Source of the DNA: Mesorhizobium sp. B2-4-15 | GTDB lineage: Bacteria; Pseudomonadota; Alphaproteobacteria; Rhizobiales; Rhizobiaceae | Assembly: GCF_006658505.1 (NCBI RefSeq) | Contig: NZ_VFUZ01000002.1 | Span: 62,001-126,000, forward strand | Direction: 5' to 3' | Length of the DNA stretch: 64,000 bases | Part shown: piece by piece, positions 18,927 to 27,578 of the stretch | Layout of the letters: each line of letters opens with the position of its first letter | How positions within the stretch are numbered: position 1 is the first letter of the stretch | Position numbers and translations under genes: made by a program | The notes under the pieces: generated by a model | Databases searched by the model: none | Seen by the model: only the letters and a program-made list of their open reading frames with translations | Told to the model about the DNA's origin: nothing

Positions 18927-19108
18927 GCACTGCCCCTCATCGCCCTGCCGGGCACTTCTCCCCGTATAGAAACGGGGAGAAGGGGGCTGGCTGCAACGCC
19001 GGCTTCCTTCCTAGAATGCCGACGATTGGCGAAACCGTTGGCGAGAGCGCCCCTCTCCCCGTCCCTATACGGGGAGAGGATGCCGGCAGGCAGGTGAGGG
19101 GCAGCGCC
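18927..19108. repeat. Inverted palindromic repeat between mgdB and mgdC
   Basis: Arms at 18927-18987 and 19047-19108 match as inverted copies: both read GC(A/G)CTGCCCCTCA, then CTCCCCGTATAG and GACGGGGAGA-like sequence. The tip of each arm is a hairpin (CTCCCCGTATAGAAACGGGGAG in one arm). The 60-bp centre is unique. It belongs to a different sequence family from the repeats at 15.1 and 4.9 kb. It interrupts an otherwise tight operon. Confidence 0.75.
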
Positions 19109-19125
19109 GAGATTGACGGGAAATC

Positions 19126-19401
19126 TCATTTCACAACATGCCTCGCACCGGCACCAGCCGCCGGCTCAACCAAAGAAATCTCATGGGTCAGCGTGTTGCG
19201 GGTGACCTTCAGCCACGCCCGGCAGCCGCCGCCGTGGTACCAGTTCTCCTCCATCACGCCGGCGATGTTGTCGCGCAGATAGACGTAGTCGAAAACCTCG
19301 TCTTCCGGGGCGCCGGCCACAGGCCGCACCGGCTTGGCATCACCCAGATAAGTGAACTCGCCGAGTTCGCGTTCGCCGCAGAAGGGACAGACAATGCGCA
19401 T
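19126..19401 (-). CDS. mgdB: N-methylglutamate dehydrogenase subunit B (sarcosine oxidase delta-like)
   Basis: A 91-residue SoxD-type subunit. It opens with CPFCGERELGEF, the zinc-binding Cys pair of this family, and contains EENWYHGGGCRAWLKVTRNT, the second, conserved block. In the sarcosine oxidase family this small subunit bridges the flavin subunits through a bound zinc. The start at 19401 has AGGA upstream, and the gene lies 16 bp after mgdA. Length and motif spacing are normal. Confidence 0.92.
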   Translation of the reverse strand: MRIVCPFCGERELGEFTYLGDAKPVRPVAGAPEDEVFDYVYLRDNIAGVMEENWYHGGGCRAWLKVTRNTLTHEISLVEPAAGAGARHVVK

Positions 19402-19417
19402 GGTTTCCTGACCGTCC

Positions 19418-20671
19418 TCAGTGAAGGTTCGGTTGGGCGCCCTGGCCCTTTTCGTCGATCATGGCGCCGGTGCGGAACCGGTCGAGGCGGAAGCGCGCCG
19501 CTTCCTTGTGCGACTCGTCGCGAGCCAGAAGATGAGCGAAGACGAAGCCCGATCCCGGCGTCGCCTTGAAGCCGCCATAGCACCAGCCGGCGTTGAGATA
19601 GAGGCCATCCACCGGTGCCTTGTCGATGATCGGCGAGCCGTCCATCGACATGTCCATGATGCCGCCCCACTGGCGCAGCAGCCGTACGCGCCCGATCATC
19701 GGGATCAGCGCCATGCCGCCCTCGCAGACATCCTCCATCACCGGCATGTTGCCGCGCTGGGCGTAGGAATTGTAGCCGTCGATATCGCCGCCGAAGACGA
19801 GGCCGCCCTTGTCCGACTGGCTGACATAGAAATGGCCGGCGCCGAAGGTCATGACATTGGGGATCAGCGGCTTGATCGCTTCGGAGACGAAGGCCTGCAG
19901 CACATGGCTTTCGATCGGCAGCCGCAGGCCAGCCATCGCCGCGACGCGCGACGAAGAACCGGCCACCGCCATGCCGACCTTGCCGGCGCCTATCCTGCCG
20001 CGCGAGGTCTCGACGCCGGTGACTTTGCCGTTGGCATCCCTGACGAAACCAGTGACCTCGCAATTCTGGATGATGTCGACGCCAAGTTCGCTCGCGGCGT
20101 GGGCATAGCCCCAGACCACGGCGTCATGCCGGGCCGTGCCGCCGCGCCGCTGCAGCAGCCCGCCCTGCACGGGAAAGCGCGCATTGTCGAAGTTCAGGAA
20201 CGGCATCATCTTCTTGACCGCGGCGAGGTCGAGCAGTTCAGCGTCGATGCCGTTGATGCGCATCGTGTTGCCGCGCCGCGCATAGGCGTCGCGCTGTGCG
20301 TCCGAATGGTAGAGGTTGATGACGCCGCGCTGGCTGACCATGGCGTTGTAGTTGAGGTCCTGCTCCATCCGCTCCCACAGCTTCATCGACAATTCGTAGA
20401 AGCCGGTATTGCCGGGCAGGCCGTAGTTGGAGCGGATGATGGTGGTGTTGCGGCCGGCATTGCCGGAACCGATCCAGCCTTTTTCGAGCACGGCGACATT
20501 CTTGATGCCGAACTCGCTGGCGAGGAACCAGGCGGTGGCCAGGCCATGGCCGCCACCGCCGATGATCACCACGTCGTAGCGATCCTTCGGGGTGGCGTCG
20601 CGCCAGGTGCGCTGCCAGTTCTTGTGGCCGGAAAGGGCGGCACGTGCGAGCGAGAAGATCGAGTATTTCAT
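19418..20671 (-). CDS. mgdA: N-methylglutamate dehydrogenase subunit A (sarcosine oxidase beta-like)
   Basis: A 417-residue flavoprotein of the SoxB/DAO family, carrying the FAD-binding motif VVIIGGGGHG (about residues 34-43) and the C-terminal GWCYGGFKATPGSG block. In the NMG pathway it forms the catalytic site that oxidises N-methylglutamate. The start at 20671 (MKYSIFSLAR) is used because the next upstream in-frame codon would lie inside gmaS. It sits 35 bp after gmaS and 16 bp before mgdB, so operonic translation is likely. Sarcosine oxidase beta is the obvious alternative; the neighbouring gmaS and mgsABC decide for mgdA. Confidence 0.9.
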   Translation of the reverse strand: MKYSIFSLARAALSGHKNWQRTWRDATPKDRYDVVIIGGGGHGLATAWFLASEFGIKNVAVLEKGWIGSGNAGRNTTIIRSNYGLPGNTGFYELSMKLWERMEQDLNYNAMVSQRGVINLYHSDAQRDAYARRGNTMRINGIDAELLDLAAVKKMMPFLNFDNARFPVQGGLLQRRGGTARHDAVVWGYAHAASELGVDIIQNCEVTGFVRDANGKVTGVETSRGRIGAGKVGMAVAGSSSRVAAMAGLRLPIESHVLQAFVSEAIKPLIPNVMTFGAGHFYVSQSDKGGLVFGGDIDGYNSYAQRGNMPVMEDVCEGGMALIPMIGRVRLLRQWGGIMDMSMDGSPIIDKAPVDGLYLNAGWCYGGFKATPGSGFVFAHLLARDESHKEAARFRLDRFRTGAMIDEKGQGAQPNLH

Positions 20672-20706
20672 CAGGTCATTCCGAGGCCGCTCGCACCGCT
20701 GGACGG

Positions 20707-22014
20707 TTATATGTCCAGCGTGTGGTCGCGCTCCCATTGCGTGAAGTGCGAAGCATAGGAATTCCATTCCTGGTGCTTCAGCTTTAGATAAGCCGACGAG
20801 AATTCCTCACCCAGCGCCGCCTTTAGCGATTTGTCCTTGTCGAACTCGCGCAAGGCGTCAAGCAGGTTGAGCGGCAGTTTCGGCGCGCCCTTCACCGTAT
20901 GGCCGTTCTGGTACATGTCGATGTCGTAACGCCTGCCCGGATCGGCCTTGGAGCGGATGCCGTCGAGGCCGGCGGCAATGATGACGGCCTGCAACAGATA
21001 GGGGTTGGCGGCGCCATCCGGCAGGCGCAGTTCGAAGCGGCCGGGGCCGGGCACACGCACCATGTGGGTGCGGTTGTTGCCGGTCCAGGTCACCGTGTTC
21101 GGTGCCCAGGTCGCGCCCGAAATCGTGCGCGGCGCGTTGATGCGCTTGTAGGAGTTGACCGTCGGGTTGGTGATCGCCGCGAGCGCCGAGGCATGCTTCA
21201 TGATGCCGCCGAGGAAGTTCCTGCCCTTGGCCGACAGGCCGAGTTCCATCGAATTGTCGGCAAAGACGTTGGTCTTGCCGGATTTGTCCCACACCGAGAT
21301 GTGAGCATGGCAGCCATTGCCGGTCAGGCCCTGGAAGGGCTTGGGCATGAAAGTGGCGCGAAGGCCATGCTTCTCGGCGATCGACTTGACCATGAACTTG
21401 AAGAAGGAGTGCTTGTCGGCAGTGGCCAGCACATCGTCGAAGGCCCAGTTCATCTCGAACTGACCGTTGGCGTCCTCATGGTCGTTTTGGTAGGCGCCCC
21501 AGCCGAGCGCCAGCATGTGGTCGCAAATCTCGGCGATGACATCGTAGCGGCGCATCACCGCTTGCTGGTCGTAGCAGGGCTTCGAGGCGGTATCGTATTC
21601 GTCGGAGATGGTTTTGCCATCGGGCGAAATCAGGAAGAACTCGGCTTCCACGCCGGTCTTCACATGCATGCCGTCGCTGGCGGCTTCCGCGATCAGCCGC
21701 TTCAGCGTGTTGCGCGGCGCCTGGTCGACATCCTTGTCGTCCATGATGCAGTTGGCGGCGACCCAGGCGACTTCAGGTTTCCACGGCAACTGGATGACAG
21801 AATCCGGATCCGGAACCGCCAGCATGTCGGGATGCGCTGGGGTCAGGTCGAGCCAGGTGGCGAACCCCGCGAAGCCGGCGCCGTCTTTCTGCATATCGGC
21901 GATCGCCTGTGCCGGCACCAGCTTGGCGCGCTGCCCGCTGAACAGGTCGGTGTAGGAAATCATGAAGTATTTGACGCCGTTCTCCTTGGCGAATGCGGCG
22001 AGATCGTTCCCCAT
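20707..22014 (-). CDS. gmaS: Gamma-glutamylmethylamide synthetase (glutamine synthetase type III-like)
   Basis: A 435-residue glutamine-synthetase homologue that would ligate methylamine to glutamate with ATP, giving gamma-glutamylmethylamide. GS-family blocks are present: VEAEFFL (metal-binding Glu), NGCHAHISVW (catalytic His loop) and GPGRFELRLPDGAANPYL (near the C-terminus). The reading is GmaS rather than an assimilatory GlnA because it is embedded between the glutamate-synthase-like mgs genes and mgd. The start at 22014 follows GAGGAAAC. Spacing is 38 bp to mgsC and 35 bp to mgdA. Confidence 0.93.
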   Translation of the reverse strand: MGNDLAAFAKENGVKYFMISYTDLFSGQRAKLVPAQAIADMQKDGAGFAGFATWLDLTPAHPDMLAVPDPDSVIQLPWKPEVAWVAANCIMDDKDVDQAPRNTLKRLIAEAASDGMHVKTGVEAEFFLISPDGKTISDEYDTASKPCYDQQAVMRRYDVIAEICDHMLALGWGAYQNDHEDANGQFEMNWAFDDVLATADKHSFFKFMVKSIAEKHGLRATFMPKPFQGLTGNGCHAHISVWDKSGKTNVFADNSMELGLSAKGRNFLGGIMKHASALAAITNPTVNSYKRINAPRTISGATWAPNTVTWTGNNRTHMVRVPGPGRFELRLPDGAANPYLLQAVIIAAGLDGIRSKADPGRRYDIDMYQNGHTVKGAPKLPLNLLDALREFDKDKSLKAALGEEFSSAYLKLKHQEWNSYASHFTQWERDHTLDI

Positions 22015-22052
22015 TATGTAGTTTCCTCGCTATGTGATCTGGGTAGTCTTTG

Positions 22053-23381
22053 TCAGAAACCGTTCTTCCCCGGTATCCAATTGGTGCCGGCCAGCGGGAC
22101 GCCGGCCATCGCGGCTGCCTCGATCGTCAGTGCGACGAGGTCCTCGGGTTCGAGATTGTGCAGGCTGTTCTTGCCGCACGCACGGGCAATGGTCTGAGCC
22201 TCCAGTGTCATCACTTTCAGGTAATTGGCCAACCGCCGTCCCGCCGCGACCGGGTCGACCCGCTTCATCAGATCGGGATCCTGCGTGGTGATGCCGGCGG
22301 GGTCGCGGCCCTCGTGCCAGTCGTCATAGGCGCCGGCCGTGGTGCCCAGTTCGTTGTACTCCGCCTCCCAGCGCGGATCGTTGTCGCCAAGCGCGACCAG
22401 GGCTGCCGTGCCGATCGAGACGGCATCGACGCCAAGTGCGAGCGCCTTGGCGACATCGGCGCCGTTGCGAATGCCGCCGGAGATGATCAGCTGCACCTTG
22501 CGGTGCATGCCAAGGTCCTGCAACGCTTGCACCGCCGGCCGGATGCAGGCGAGCGTCGGCTGGCCGACATTCTCGATGAACACTTCCTGCGTCGCCGCCG
22601 TGCCGCCCTGCATGCCGTCGACGACGACGACATCGGCGCCGGCCTTCACCGCGAGCGCGGTGTCGTAATAGGGGCGGGCGCCGCCGACCTTGACGTAGAT
22701 CGGCTTTTCCCAATCGGTGATCTCGCGCAGTTCGAGGATCTTGATCTCGAGATCGTCCGGTCCGGTCCAGTCGGGGTGGCGCGAGGCCGAGCGCTGGTCG
22801 ATGCCCTTCGGCAGCGTGCGCATCTCGGCGACACGGTCGGAGATCTTCTGGCCAAGCAGCATGCCGCCGCCACCGGGCTTGGCGCCCTGGCCGACGACGA
22901 CTTCGATGGCGTCGGCGCGGCGCAGGTCGCGCAGGTTCATACCGTAGCGCGACGGCAAATACTGATAGACCAACTGCTTGGAATGGCCGCGCTCTTCCTC
23001 GGTCATGCCGCCATCGCCGGTCGTGGTCGAAGTGCCCGACAGCGTCGCGCCGCGACCGAGCGCTTCCTTGGCGGGGCCCGAGAGCGAGCCAAAGCTCATG
23101 CCGGCGATGGTGATCGGGATCTTCAATTCGATCGGCTTTTTGGCGTGGCGCGAGCCGAGCACGACTGATGTGTCGCAGCGCTCGCGATAGCCTTCCAGCG
23201 GATAGCGCGAGATCGAGGCGCCGAGGAACAACAGGTCATCGAAATGCGGCAGCTTGCGTTTGGCGCCGGCACCACGGATGTCGTAGATGCCTGTCGCTGC
23301 GGCGCGGCGGATTTCGGAAAGTGTGTAGTCGTCGAAAGTCGCGGATTTGCGGGGCGTTGTGGGCGGGTTGCGATAGGTCAT
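22053..23381 (-). CDS. mgsC: N-methylglutamate synthase subunit C (FMN-binding glutamate synthase domain)
   Basis: A 442-residue protein equivalent to the FMN/synthase domain of large glutamate synthase (GltB central part). Characteristic stretches are ITIAGMSFGSLSGPAKEALG, GQGAKPGGGGMLLG, and EVFIENVGQP followed by IISGGIRNGADVAKALALG. Together with MgsA and MgsB it would make N-methylglutamate from methylamine-derived intermediates and glutamate/2-oxoglutarate. GAGGCAGC precedes the ATG at 23381. Only 6 bp separate it from mgsB. The split of GltB into three polypeptides is the defining feature of mgsABC and of the related glxBCD genes. Confidence 0.92.
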   Translation of the reverse strand: MTYRNPPTTPRKSATFDDYTLSEIRRAAATGIYDIRGAGAKRKLPHFDDLLFLGASISRYPLEGYRERCDTSVVLGSRHAKKPIELKIPITIAGMSFGSLSGPAKEALGRGATLSGTSTTTGDGGMTEEERGHSKQLVYQYLPSRYGMNLRDLRRADAIEVVVGQGAKPGGGGMLLGQKISDRVAEMRTLPKGIDQRSASRHPDWTGPDDLEIKILELREITDWEKPIYVKVGGARPYYDTALAVKAGADVVVVDGMQGGTAATQEVFIENVGQPTLACIRPAVQALQDLGMHRKVQLIISGGIRNGADVAKALALGVDAVSIGTAALVALGDNDPRWEAEYNELGTTAGAYDDWHEGRDPAGITTQDPDLMKRVDPVAAGRRLANYLKVMTLEAQTIARACGKNSLHNLEPEDLVALTIEAAAMAGVPLAGTNWIPGKNGF

Positions 23382-23387
23382 GCTGCC

Positions 23388-24113
23388 TCAATACGCGTCG
23401 GCGTTGTCGATATTGAAATTGTAGAGGGTGCGCGCCGAGCCGTAGCGCTTGAACTCCGACGGCTTGACCCCGGTGACGCCGGCACGGTCGAGCAGGCCTT
23501 GAAGCAACTCCAGATGCTCGGGCCGCATCTCCTTGGCGATGCAGTCGGCGCCGAGGCTGTCGACCTTGCCGCGCACGAAGAGCCTGGCCTCATAGATGGA
23601 ATCGCCCAGTGCATCGCCGGCATCGCCCAGCACCACGAGGTTGCCTGATTGCGCCATGAAAGCCGACATGTGGCCGATATTTCCATGCACGACGATGTCG
23701 ATGCCTTTCATCGAGATGCCGCAGCGCGACGAGGCATTGCCCTCGATGATCAAAAGGCCGCCCTTGCCGGTGGCGCCGGCATACTGGCTGGCGTCACCTT
23801 TCACCGTTATCGAGCCCGACATCATGTTCTCGCCGACGCCCGGGCCGGCGGAGCCATGGACGGTGATGGCGCCGCCTGAATTCATCCCGCCGCAATAGTA
23901 GCCGACACTGCCGCGCACATCGATGCTGACGGGCTGGTCGACGCCGACGGCGACCGAATGATTGCCCTTCGGGTTGAGCACTTCCCATGCCGTTTCGTTC
24001 GAGCCGGGGGCCAGACTGTGCAGCGCCTGGTTCAGCTCGCGCAGCGACATGACGTCGAGGTCGAAGACGCGCGCATGGGCTTGGTCGAGCGTTGCCTTGG
24101 AGGTTGCCGTCAT
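23388..24113 (-). CDS. mgsB: N-methylglutamate synthase subunit B (GXGXG domain)
   Basis: A 241-residue protein built from the right-handed GXGXG beta-helix of glutamate synthase: GSVGYYCGGMNSGG, GSAGPGVGENMMSG, GNIGHMSAFMAQSG and GDAGDALGDSIYEA occur at regular intervals. This domain is structural, holding the amidotransferase and FMN domains in register. The ATG at 24113 lies 4 bp after the mgsA stop (TGA GTTC ATG), with the ribosome site inside mgsA. An in-frame extension to 24170 overlaps mgsA and is not used. Confidence 0.92.
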   Translation of the reverse strand: MTATSKATLDQAHARVFDLDVMSLRELNQALHSLAPGSNETAWEVLNPKGNHSVAVGVDQPVSIDVRGSVGYYCGGMNSGGAITVHGSAGPGVGENMMSGSITVKGDASQYAGATGKGGLLIIEGNASSRCGISMKGIDIVVHGNIGHMSAFMAQSGNLVVLGDAGDALGDSIYEARLFVRGKVDSLGADCIAKEMRPEHLELLQGLLDRAGVTGVKPSEFKRYGSARTLYNFNIDNADAY

Positions 24114-24117
24114 GAAC

Positions 24118-25014
24118 TCAATGCTCCCAGAAATAGACGGTTGCGGGCTCGGGCTCCCAGACCCTTGCATTGTCTATGCCGGGCAGTTTGGTCAGCGCGC
24201 GATATTCCGAGCCGAAGGCGACGTACTGGTCGGTTTCGGCCATGACGGCGGGCTTGCAGGCGATCGGGTCGCGCACGACGCCAAAACCGTTCTTGGTGCC
24301 GACAACGAAGGTGAAGAAGCCGTCGAGGTCGGAGAGGGTGCCTTCCAGCGCCTCGCCGAGATTCTTGCCATGCGCCATCTGCGAGGAAAGGTAGGCGGCC
24401 GCGACCTCGGTGTCGTTTTCGGTCTCGAAGGTCATGCCTTCGCGGATCAACTCGCGGCGGACATTGTTGTGGTTGGAGAGCGAGCCATTGTGCACCAGGC
24501 ACTGGTCGGCACCGGTCGAGAATGGATGCGCGCCCATCGTCGTCACCGCCGATTCGGTCGCCATGCGGGTGTGGCCGATGCCATGCGTGCCGGTCATCTT
24601 GCGGACATCGAAGCGATCGACGACCGCTTCGGGCAGGCCGACCTCCTTGTAGATCTCGACCACGTCACCGGCGCCCATGACGCGGACGTCGGGACGCAAC
24701 GTCTGGATGGCCTCGCGGGCCTCGTCGATCTTGTCGGGGCGGGTTCTGACCACGGCGTGGGTCGACTTCACCGCGATGCTCACTGGCACGCCGAGCGCCT
24801 TGGCGAGCTCGGTATCGAGGTCGCGAAAATCGCTGCCTGGTTTCGCCGATTGGATGGTGATCTTGGCTTCGTTGCTGGATGGGGCGCCATAGATGGCGAT
24901 GCCCGCGCTGTCCGGGCCGCGATCGCTGAGCGATACCAACATCTCCGACAGCATCGCCCCGAGCTTGGGCTCCAACGATTTGTCCTTCAGAAACAGCCCG
25001 ACGATTCCACACAT
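24118..25014 (-). CDS. mgsA: N-methylglutamate synthase subunit A (class II glutamine amidotransferase)
   Basis: A 298-residue Ntn-hydrolase beginning MCGIVGLFLKD, so that Cys2 becomes the N-terminal nucleophile after Met removal. SDRGPDSAGIAIYG and GIGHTRMATESAV are the standard amidotransferase motifs, with LVHNGSLSNHNNVRREL following. It is the first gene of the mgsABC-gmaS-mgdABCD run. GGAGG lies just before the ATG. An 81-bp gap upstream holds an operator-like element, so transcription could start here even though the preceding cassette is co-directional. Confidence 0.93.
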   Translation of the reverse strand: MCGIVGLFLKDKSLEPKLGAMLSEMLVSLSDRGPDSAGIAIYGAPSSNEAKITIQSAKPGSDFRDLDTELAKALGVPVSIAVKSTHAVVRTRPDKIDEAREAIQTLRPDVRVMGAGDVVEIYKEVGLPEAVVDRFDVRKMTGTHGIGHTRMATESAVTTMGAHPFSTGADQCLVHNGSLSNHNNVRRELIREGMTFETENDTEVAAAYLSSQMAHGKNLGEALEGTLSDLDGFFTFVVGTKNGFGVVRDPIACKPAVMAETDQYVAFGSEYRALTKLPGIDNARVWEPEPATVYFWEH

Positions 25015-25062
25015 GTCAGCCTCCGACCTTTGTTCTCTGGAGATGTACCGAATGAGTTCCGG

Positions 25063-25090
25063 GAATTCAATGGGATGAAAAAAATATTCC
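25063..25090 (-). promoter_or_regulatory. Candidate promoter/operator in front of mgsA
   Basis: In the 81-bp gap between the 109-residue membrane protein gene and mgsA, the minus strand reads TATTTTTTTCATCCCATTGA. The plus-strand 11-mer ATGGGATGAAA (25070-25080) is repeated exactly upstream of tmoX (39474-39484). In both places a -10-like A/T hexamer abuts TTTCAT, as expected for a repressor site over the transcription start. A good -35 is not seen. Confidence 0.4.
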
Positions 25091-25095
25091 TGTAG

Positions 25096-25425
25096 TTATA
25101 TATCTGCCTGCGCACCGCCACCGGCGGTATCGTCCTGGTGGCGTTCGCTGTGAACCCGTTTGGCGGTGCGGATGCGGGCGATCTTGTAGGCGTCGAGTAT
25201 CGACAGCGCATAGATCAGGAGACCACCCGCATGGCGGCCGACGAACCTGGCGTCCGGCGGCGCGATCTTCATCGTTACCCACGCCAGGATCACCATGAAG
25301 AAGATGAACTGCAGGCCGCGCACCGGCACACCGAGAATGACGTGTCCGCTTGCCGGCAGGATGATTGCCGCGCCGAGAACCAGATACGGGTTCGGTGGAG
25401 CGGGCGCTTTGGTCGTGCTGGTCAT
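25096..25425 (-). CDS. Small integral membrane protein of unknown function (cassette gene 6)
   Basis: A 109-residue protein not recognised from any named family. It has two or three hydrophobic segments (about 14-33, 36-53 and 66-78) and a charged C-terminal tail. The ATG overlaps the stop of the preceding gene by ATGA, indicating translational coupling. It is the last gene of a tight six-gene cassette and lies 81 bp before mgsA. An accessory role to the amine permease or the NMG complex is only inferred from position. Confidence 0.7.
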   Translation of the reverse strand: MTSTTKAPAPPNPYLVLGAAIILPASGHVILGVPVRGLQFIFFMVILAWVTMKIAPPDARFVGRHAGGLLIYALSILDAYKIARIRTAKRVHSERHQDDTAGGGAQADI

Positions 25426-26111
25426 GCGGCCTGCCTTTCAGCATGGTTGATGGCGTCGCGAAGCGCCGAAATCGAAGTGAGCAACCTTTCGACCAGCGCC
25501 GGATCGAGCATTGCACCGCCGAAATCGGCCTGCCGGAACACGCCGTAACGCGCGCGCTGCGCCTCGGCCAGGAGCCAGACGATACGAACGCCCTTGGGTG
25601 TGATGAGCAGCTCCTTGGCGCGTCCGTCGCAAAAGAGGTCGAGATGGCTGGCAATCAGGCCCTGCGGAAAGCGTGCGCCCCTGCCGTCTGTCCGCAGCAC
25701 TGCTTCCGCCGGAAATCCCGGGGCCTTCGGCAGCGTATGTTCCAGGTGGTCGAAATTGGAGAACGTCGTCGGCGACCCTGGCCGCATCATCATGTCGAAA
25801 GTGGCGGCGAACGCGACCTTTTCGAGGATCGAGATCGATAACCAGCGAACCGGCAGCTTTCGCGTCGCCAACGTATCGACGATGGTCCGCACCTGAACGC
25901 GCCGGCCCTTCCATGAGCCTTCCCAGGTGACGATGCCAGCGGTGCCGTCCGAGACATTGGCTGCATTCGAAATGACGGAACGAAGGCTGGCTTGTTCGAC
26001 CGCGAGTGCGGCCGAAGCCCTGTTGCGGCTGGCGCGCACCAGCCACATCAGGTGAAGGACGAGAGCCAGGGCAATCGCCCCGGCGAGCAGTGCTGACGTC
26101 ACCTCGGACAC
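25422..26111 (-). CDS. Membrane-anchored protein of unknown function (cassette gene 5)
   Basis: A 229-residue protein with one N-terminal hydrophobic helix (ALLAGAIALALVLHLMWLV, about 7-25) and a soluble remainder, presumably facing the cytoplasm or periplasm as an anchored domain. No enzyme motif was found. GTG at 26111 is the best start; an ATG lies close upstream but in another frame. It is 45 bp after the APC permease and overlaps the next gene by four bases. Its codon use and orientation match its neighbours, so it appears to be a genuine operon member rather than an insertion. Confidence 0.7.
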   Translation of the reverse strand: MSEVTSALLAGAIALALVLHLMWLVRASRNRASAALAVEQASLRSVISNAANVSDGTAGIVTWEGSWKGRRVQVRTIVDTLATRKLPVRWLSISILEKVAFAATFDMMMRPGSPTTFSNFDHLEHTLPKAPGFPAEAVLRTDGRGARFPQGLIASHLDLFCDGRAKELLITPKGVRIVWLLAEAQRARYGVFRQADFGGAMLDPALVERLLTSISALRDAINHAERQAA

Positions 26112-26156
26112 CTTGTCATGCCATGCCCGCCCGGGATCTGGACGGGCCTTCTTCCA

Positions 26157-27563
26157 TCAATACCCCTGAGGCTTCGGCCACGGCATGGAGAACTGATCGC
26201 CGCGACGCACGAACTTGTAGCGGTAGAAATGAAACCATACCGAGATCAGGAAGTAGAACGCGATCATCGCGATCAGTTGCGAACCGAAGCCGAGGAAGAT
26301 GGCGAAGTAGGTGACCACGCACAGGCAGAACAGCACGATGGCCGGCAGCGGATGGAAAGGATGCGTGTAGCCACGGCGGATCGAACCCAGCGGCCACTTC
26401 TTGCGGAACATCATGATGTTGATGCTCATGAACGTGTATTGCAGCACGCCAGACAGGATCGAGAAGGTGATCGCCTGGTTGAGGTCGGCGATGAAGGCGA
26501 AGGCGAGCGCGATCGGCAGCAGGAACAAGATCGAGCGGTAGGGTGTGCGATACTTCGGATGCACGGCCGAGAACCAACTCGGCAGGTAGCGGTCGCGGCC
26601 AAGCGAGAACCAGGCGCGCGCGGCATCGTTGATGCAGCCATTGGCGGAGGCGATGGCGGCAAGCAGCGTCGCGACGAACAGGAGGTTTTCGAGCAGCGGG
26701 CTGCCGGTCAGCTTGCCCGCGTCCCAAAGCGGATAGGGCGTGATGCCGAGATATTCCCATGGCATCAGCGAGGCGCAGACATACCAGGTCATGGCGGCGG
26801 CGATGAGCAGGGTGATCATGCCCGCCATGGTGCCGTAGGGGAGCGAGCGTGCCGGCGAGCGCACTTCCTCGGCGGCCTGCGTGGTACCCTCGATGCCGAG
26901 ATAATACCAGATGCCGAACTGGAAGGCTGCGATGACGCCGATCCAGCCATAGGGGAGCGCATTGCCAGGCGTGACCAGTTCGTTGAGCTTCAGCACCGCG
27001 CCTTGCGTCCACGGGCTGACCGAGAAGAACAGGATCACGATCGAGACATAGGCGATCGCGGTGATGACGAAGTTGACGTTGAGCGTCATCAGCACGCCGC
27101 GATAGTTGAGCCATGCCAGCACCACGATGGTGGCGGCGATGAAGGAATTGTGGGTGAGCCCATCGATCCCCGCCTTGGCGACGATCGTGTCGCCGAGCAG
27201 GATCGCATCGGAGACTTCGAGCATCGTGTAGGCGAAAACCAGGAACAGCGCGACGTTGAAGGCCATCAGCGGCCCGACGATGTGTTTTGCCTGGGCGTAT
27301 TGGCCGCCCGCGGCGGCAACGGTCGACGTGACCTCGGAATCGATCATGGCGACGGATGTGTAGAGCAGGCCAACGACCCAGCACACGATAAGCGCCGCCA
27401 GCGTACCGCCCTTGTCGGCGGAGAAGTTCCAGCCCGTGAATTCGCCGACCAGGACGATGCCGACGCCGAGCGCCCAGACATGGGCCGGGCCGAGCACCCT
27501 GAGCAGCGAAACCCTGTCGCCGCCATTTACCGCCGTTCCTGCCGTTTCAACCGCGACCGTCAT
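26157..27563 (-). CDS. APC-superfamily permease, ethanolamine-permease-like (cassette gene 4)
   Basis: A 468-residue transporter with about twelve hydrophobic helices. GIVLVGEFTGWNFSADKGGT in helix 1 and FGIWYYLGIEGTTQAAEEV in helix 6 resemble bacterial ethanolamine permeases of the APC superfamily. No ethanolamine ammonia-lyase genes are nearby; instead the gene is surrounded by methylamine-pathway genes, so a short-chain amine such as methylamine or dimethylamine is a reasonable cargo. Start at 27563 has GGGGA upstream. It is 15 bp behind the 53-codon membrane gene, and the two tiny upstream genes are equally close. Confidence 0.85.
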   Translation of the reverse strand: MTVAVETAGTAVNGGDRVSLLRVLGPAHVWALGVGIVLVGEFTGWNFSADKGGTLAALIVCWVVGLLYTSVAMIDSEVTSTVAAAGGQYAQAKHIVGPLMAFNVALFLVFAYTMLEVSDAILLGDTIVAKAGIDGLTHNSFIAATIVVLAWLNYRGVLMTLNVNFVITAIAYVSIVILFFSVSPWTQGAVLKLNELVTPGNALPYGWIGVIAAFQFGIWYYLGIEGTTQAAEEVRSPARSLPYGTMAGMITLLIAAAMTWYVCASLMPWEYLGITPYPLWDAGKLTGSPLLENLLFVATLLAAIASANGCINDAARAWFSLGRDRYLPSWFSAVHPKYRTPYRSILFLLPIALAFAFIADLNQAITFSILSGVLQYTFMSINIMMFRKKWPLGSIRRGYTHPFHPLPAIVLFCLCVVTYFAIFLGFGSQLIAMIAFYFLISVWFHFYRYKFVRRGDQFSMPWPKPQGY

Positions 27564-27578
27564 CGTTCAAATCCCCAC

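Noticed and set aside
15284-20671. Sarcosine oxidase soxBDAG
   Set aside because: Subunit order and sequence are sarcosine-oxidase-like, but gmaS and mgsABC directly upstream identify the N-methylglutamate dehydrogenase version.
26157-27563. Ethanolamine permease of an eut operon
   Set aside because: No ethanolamine ammonia-lyase gene nearby; the neighbours are methylamine genes, so only the family likeness is kept.
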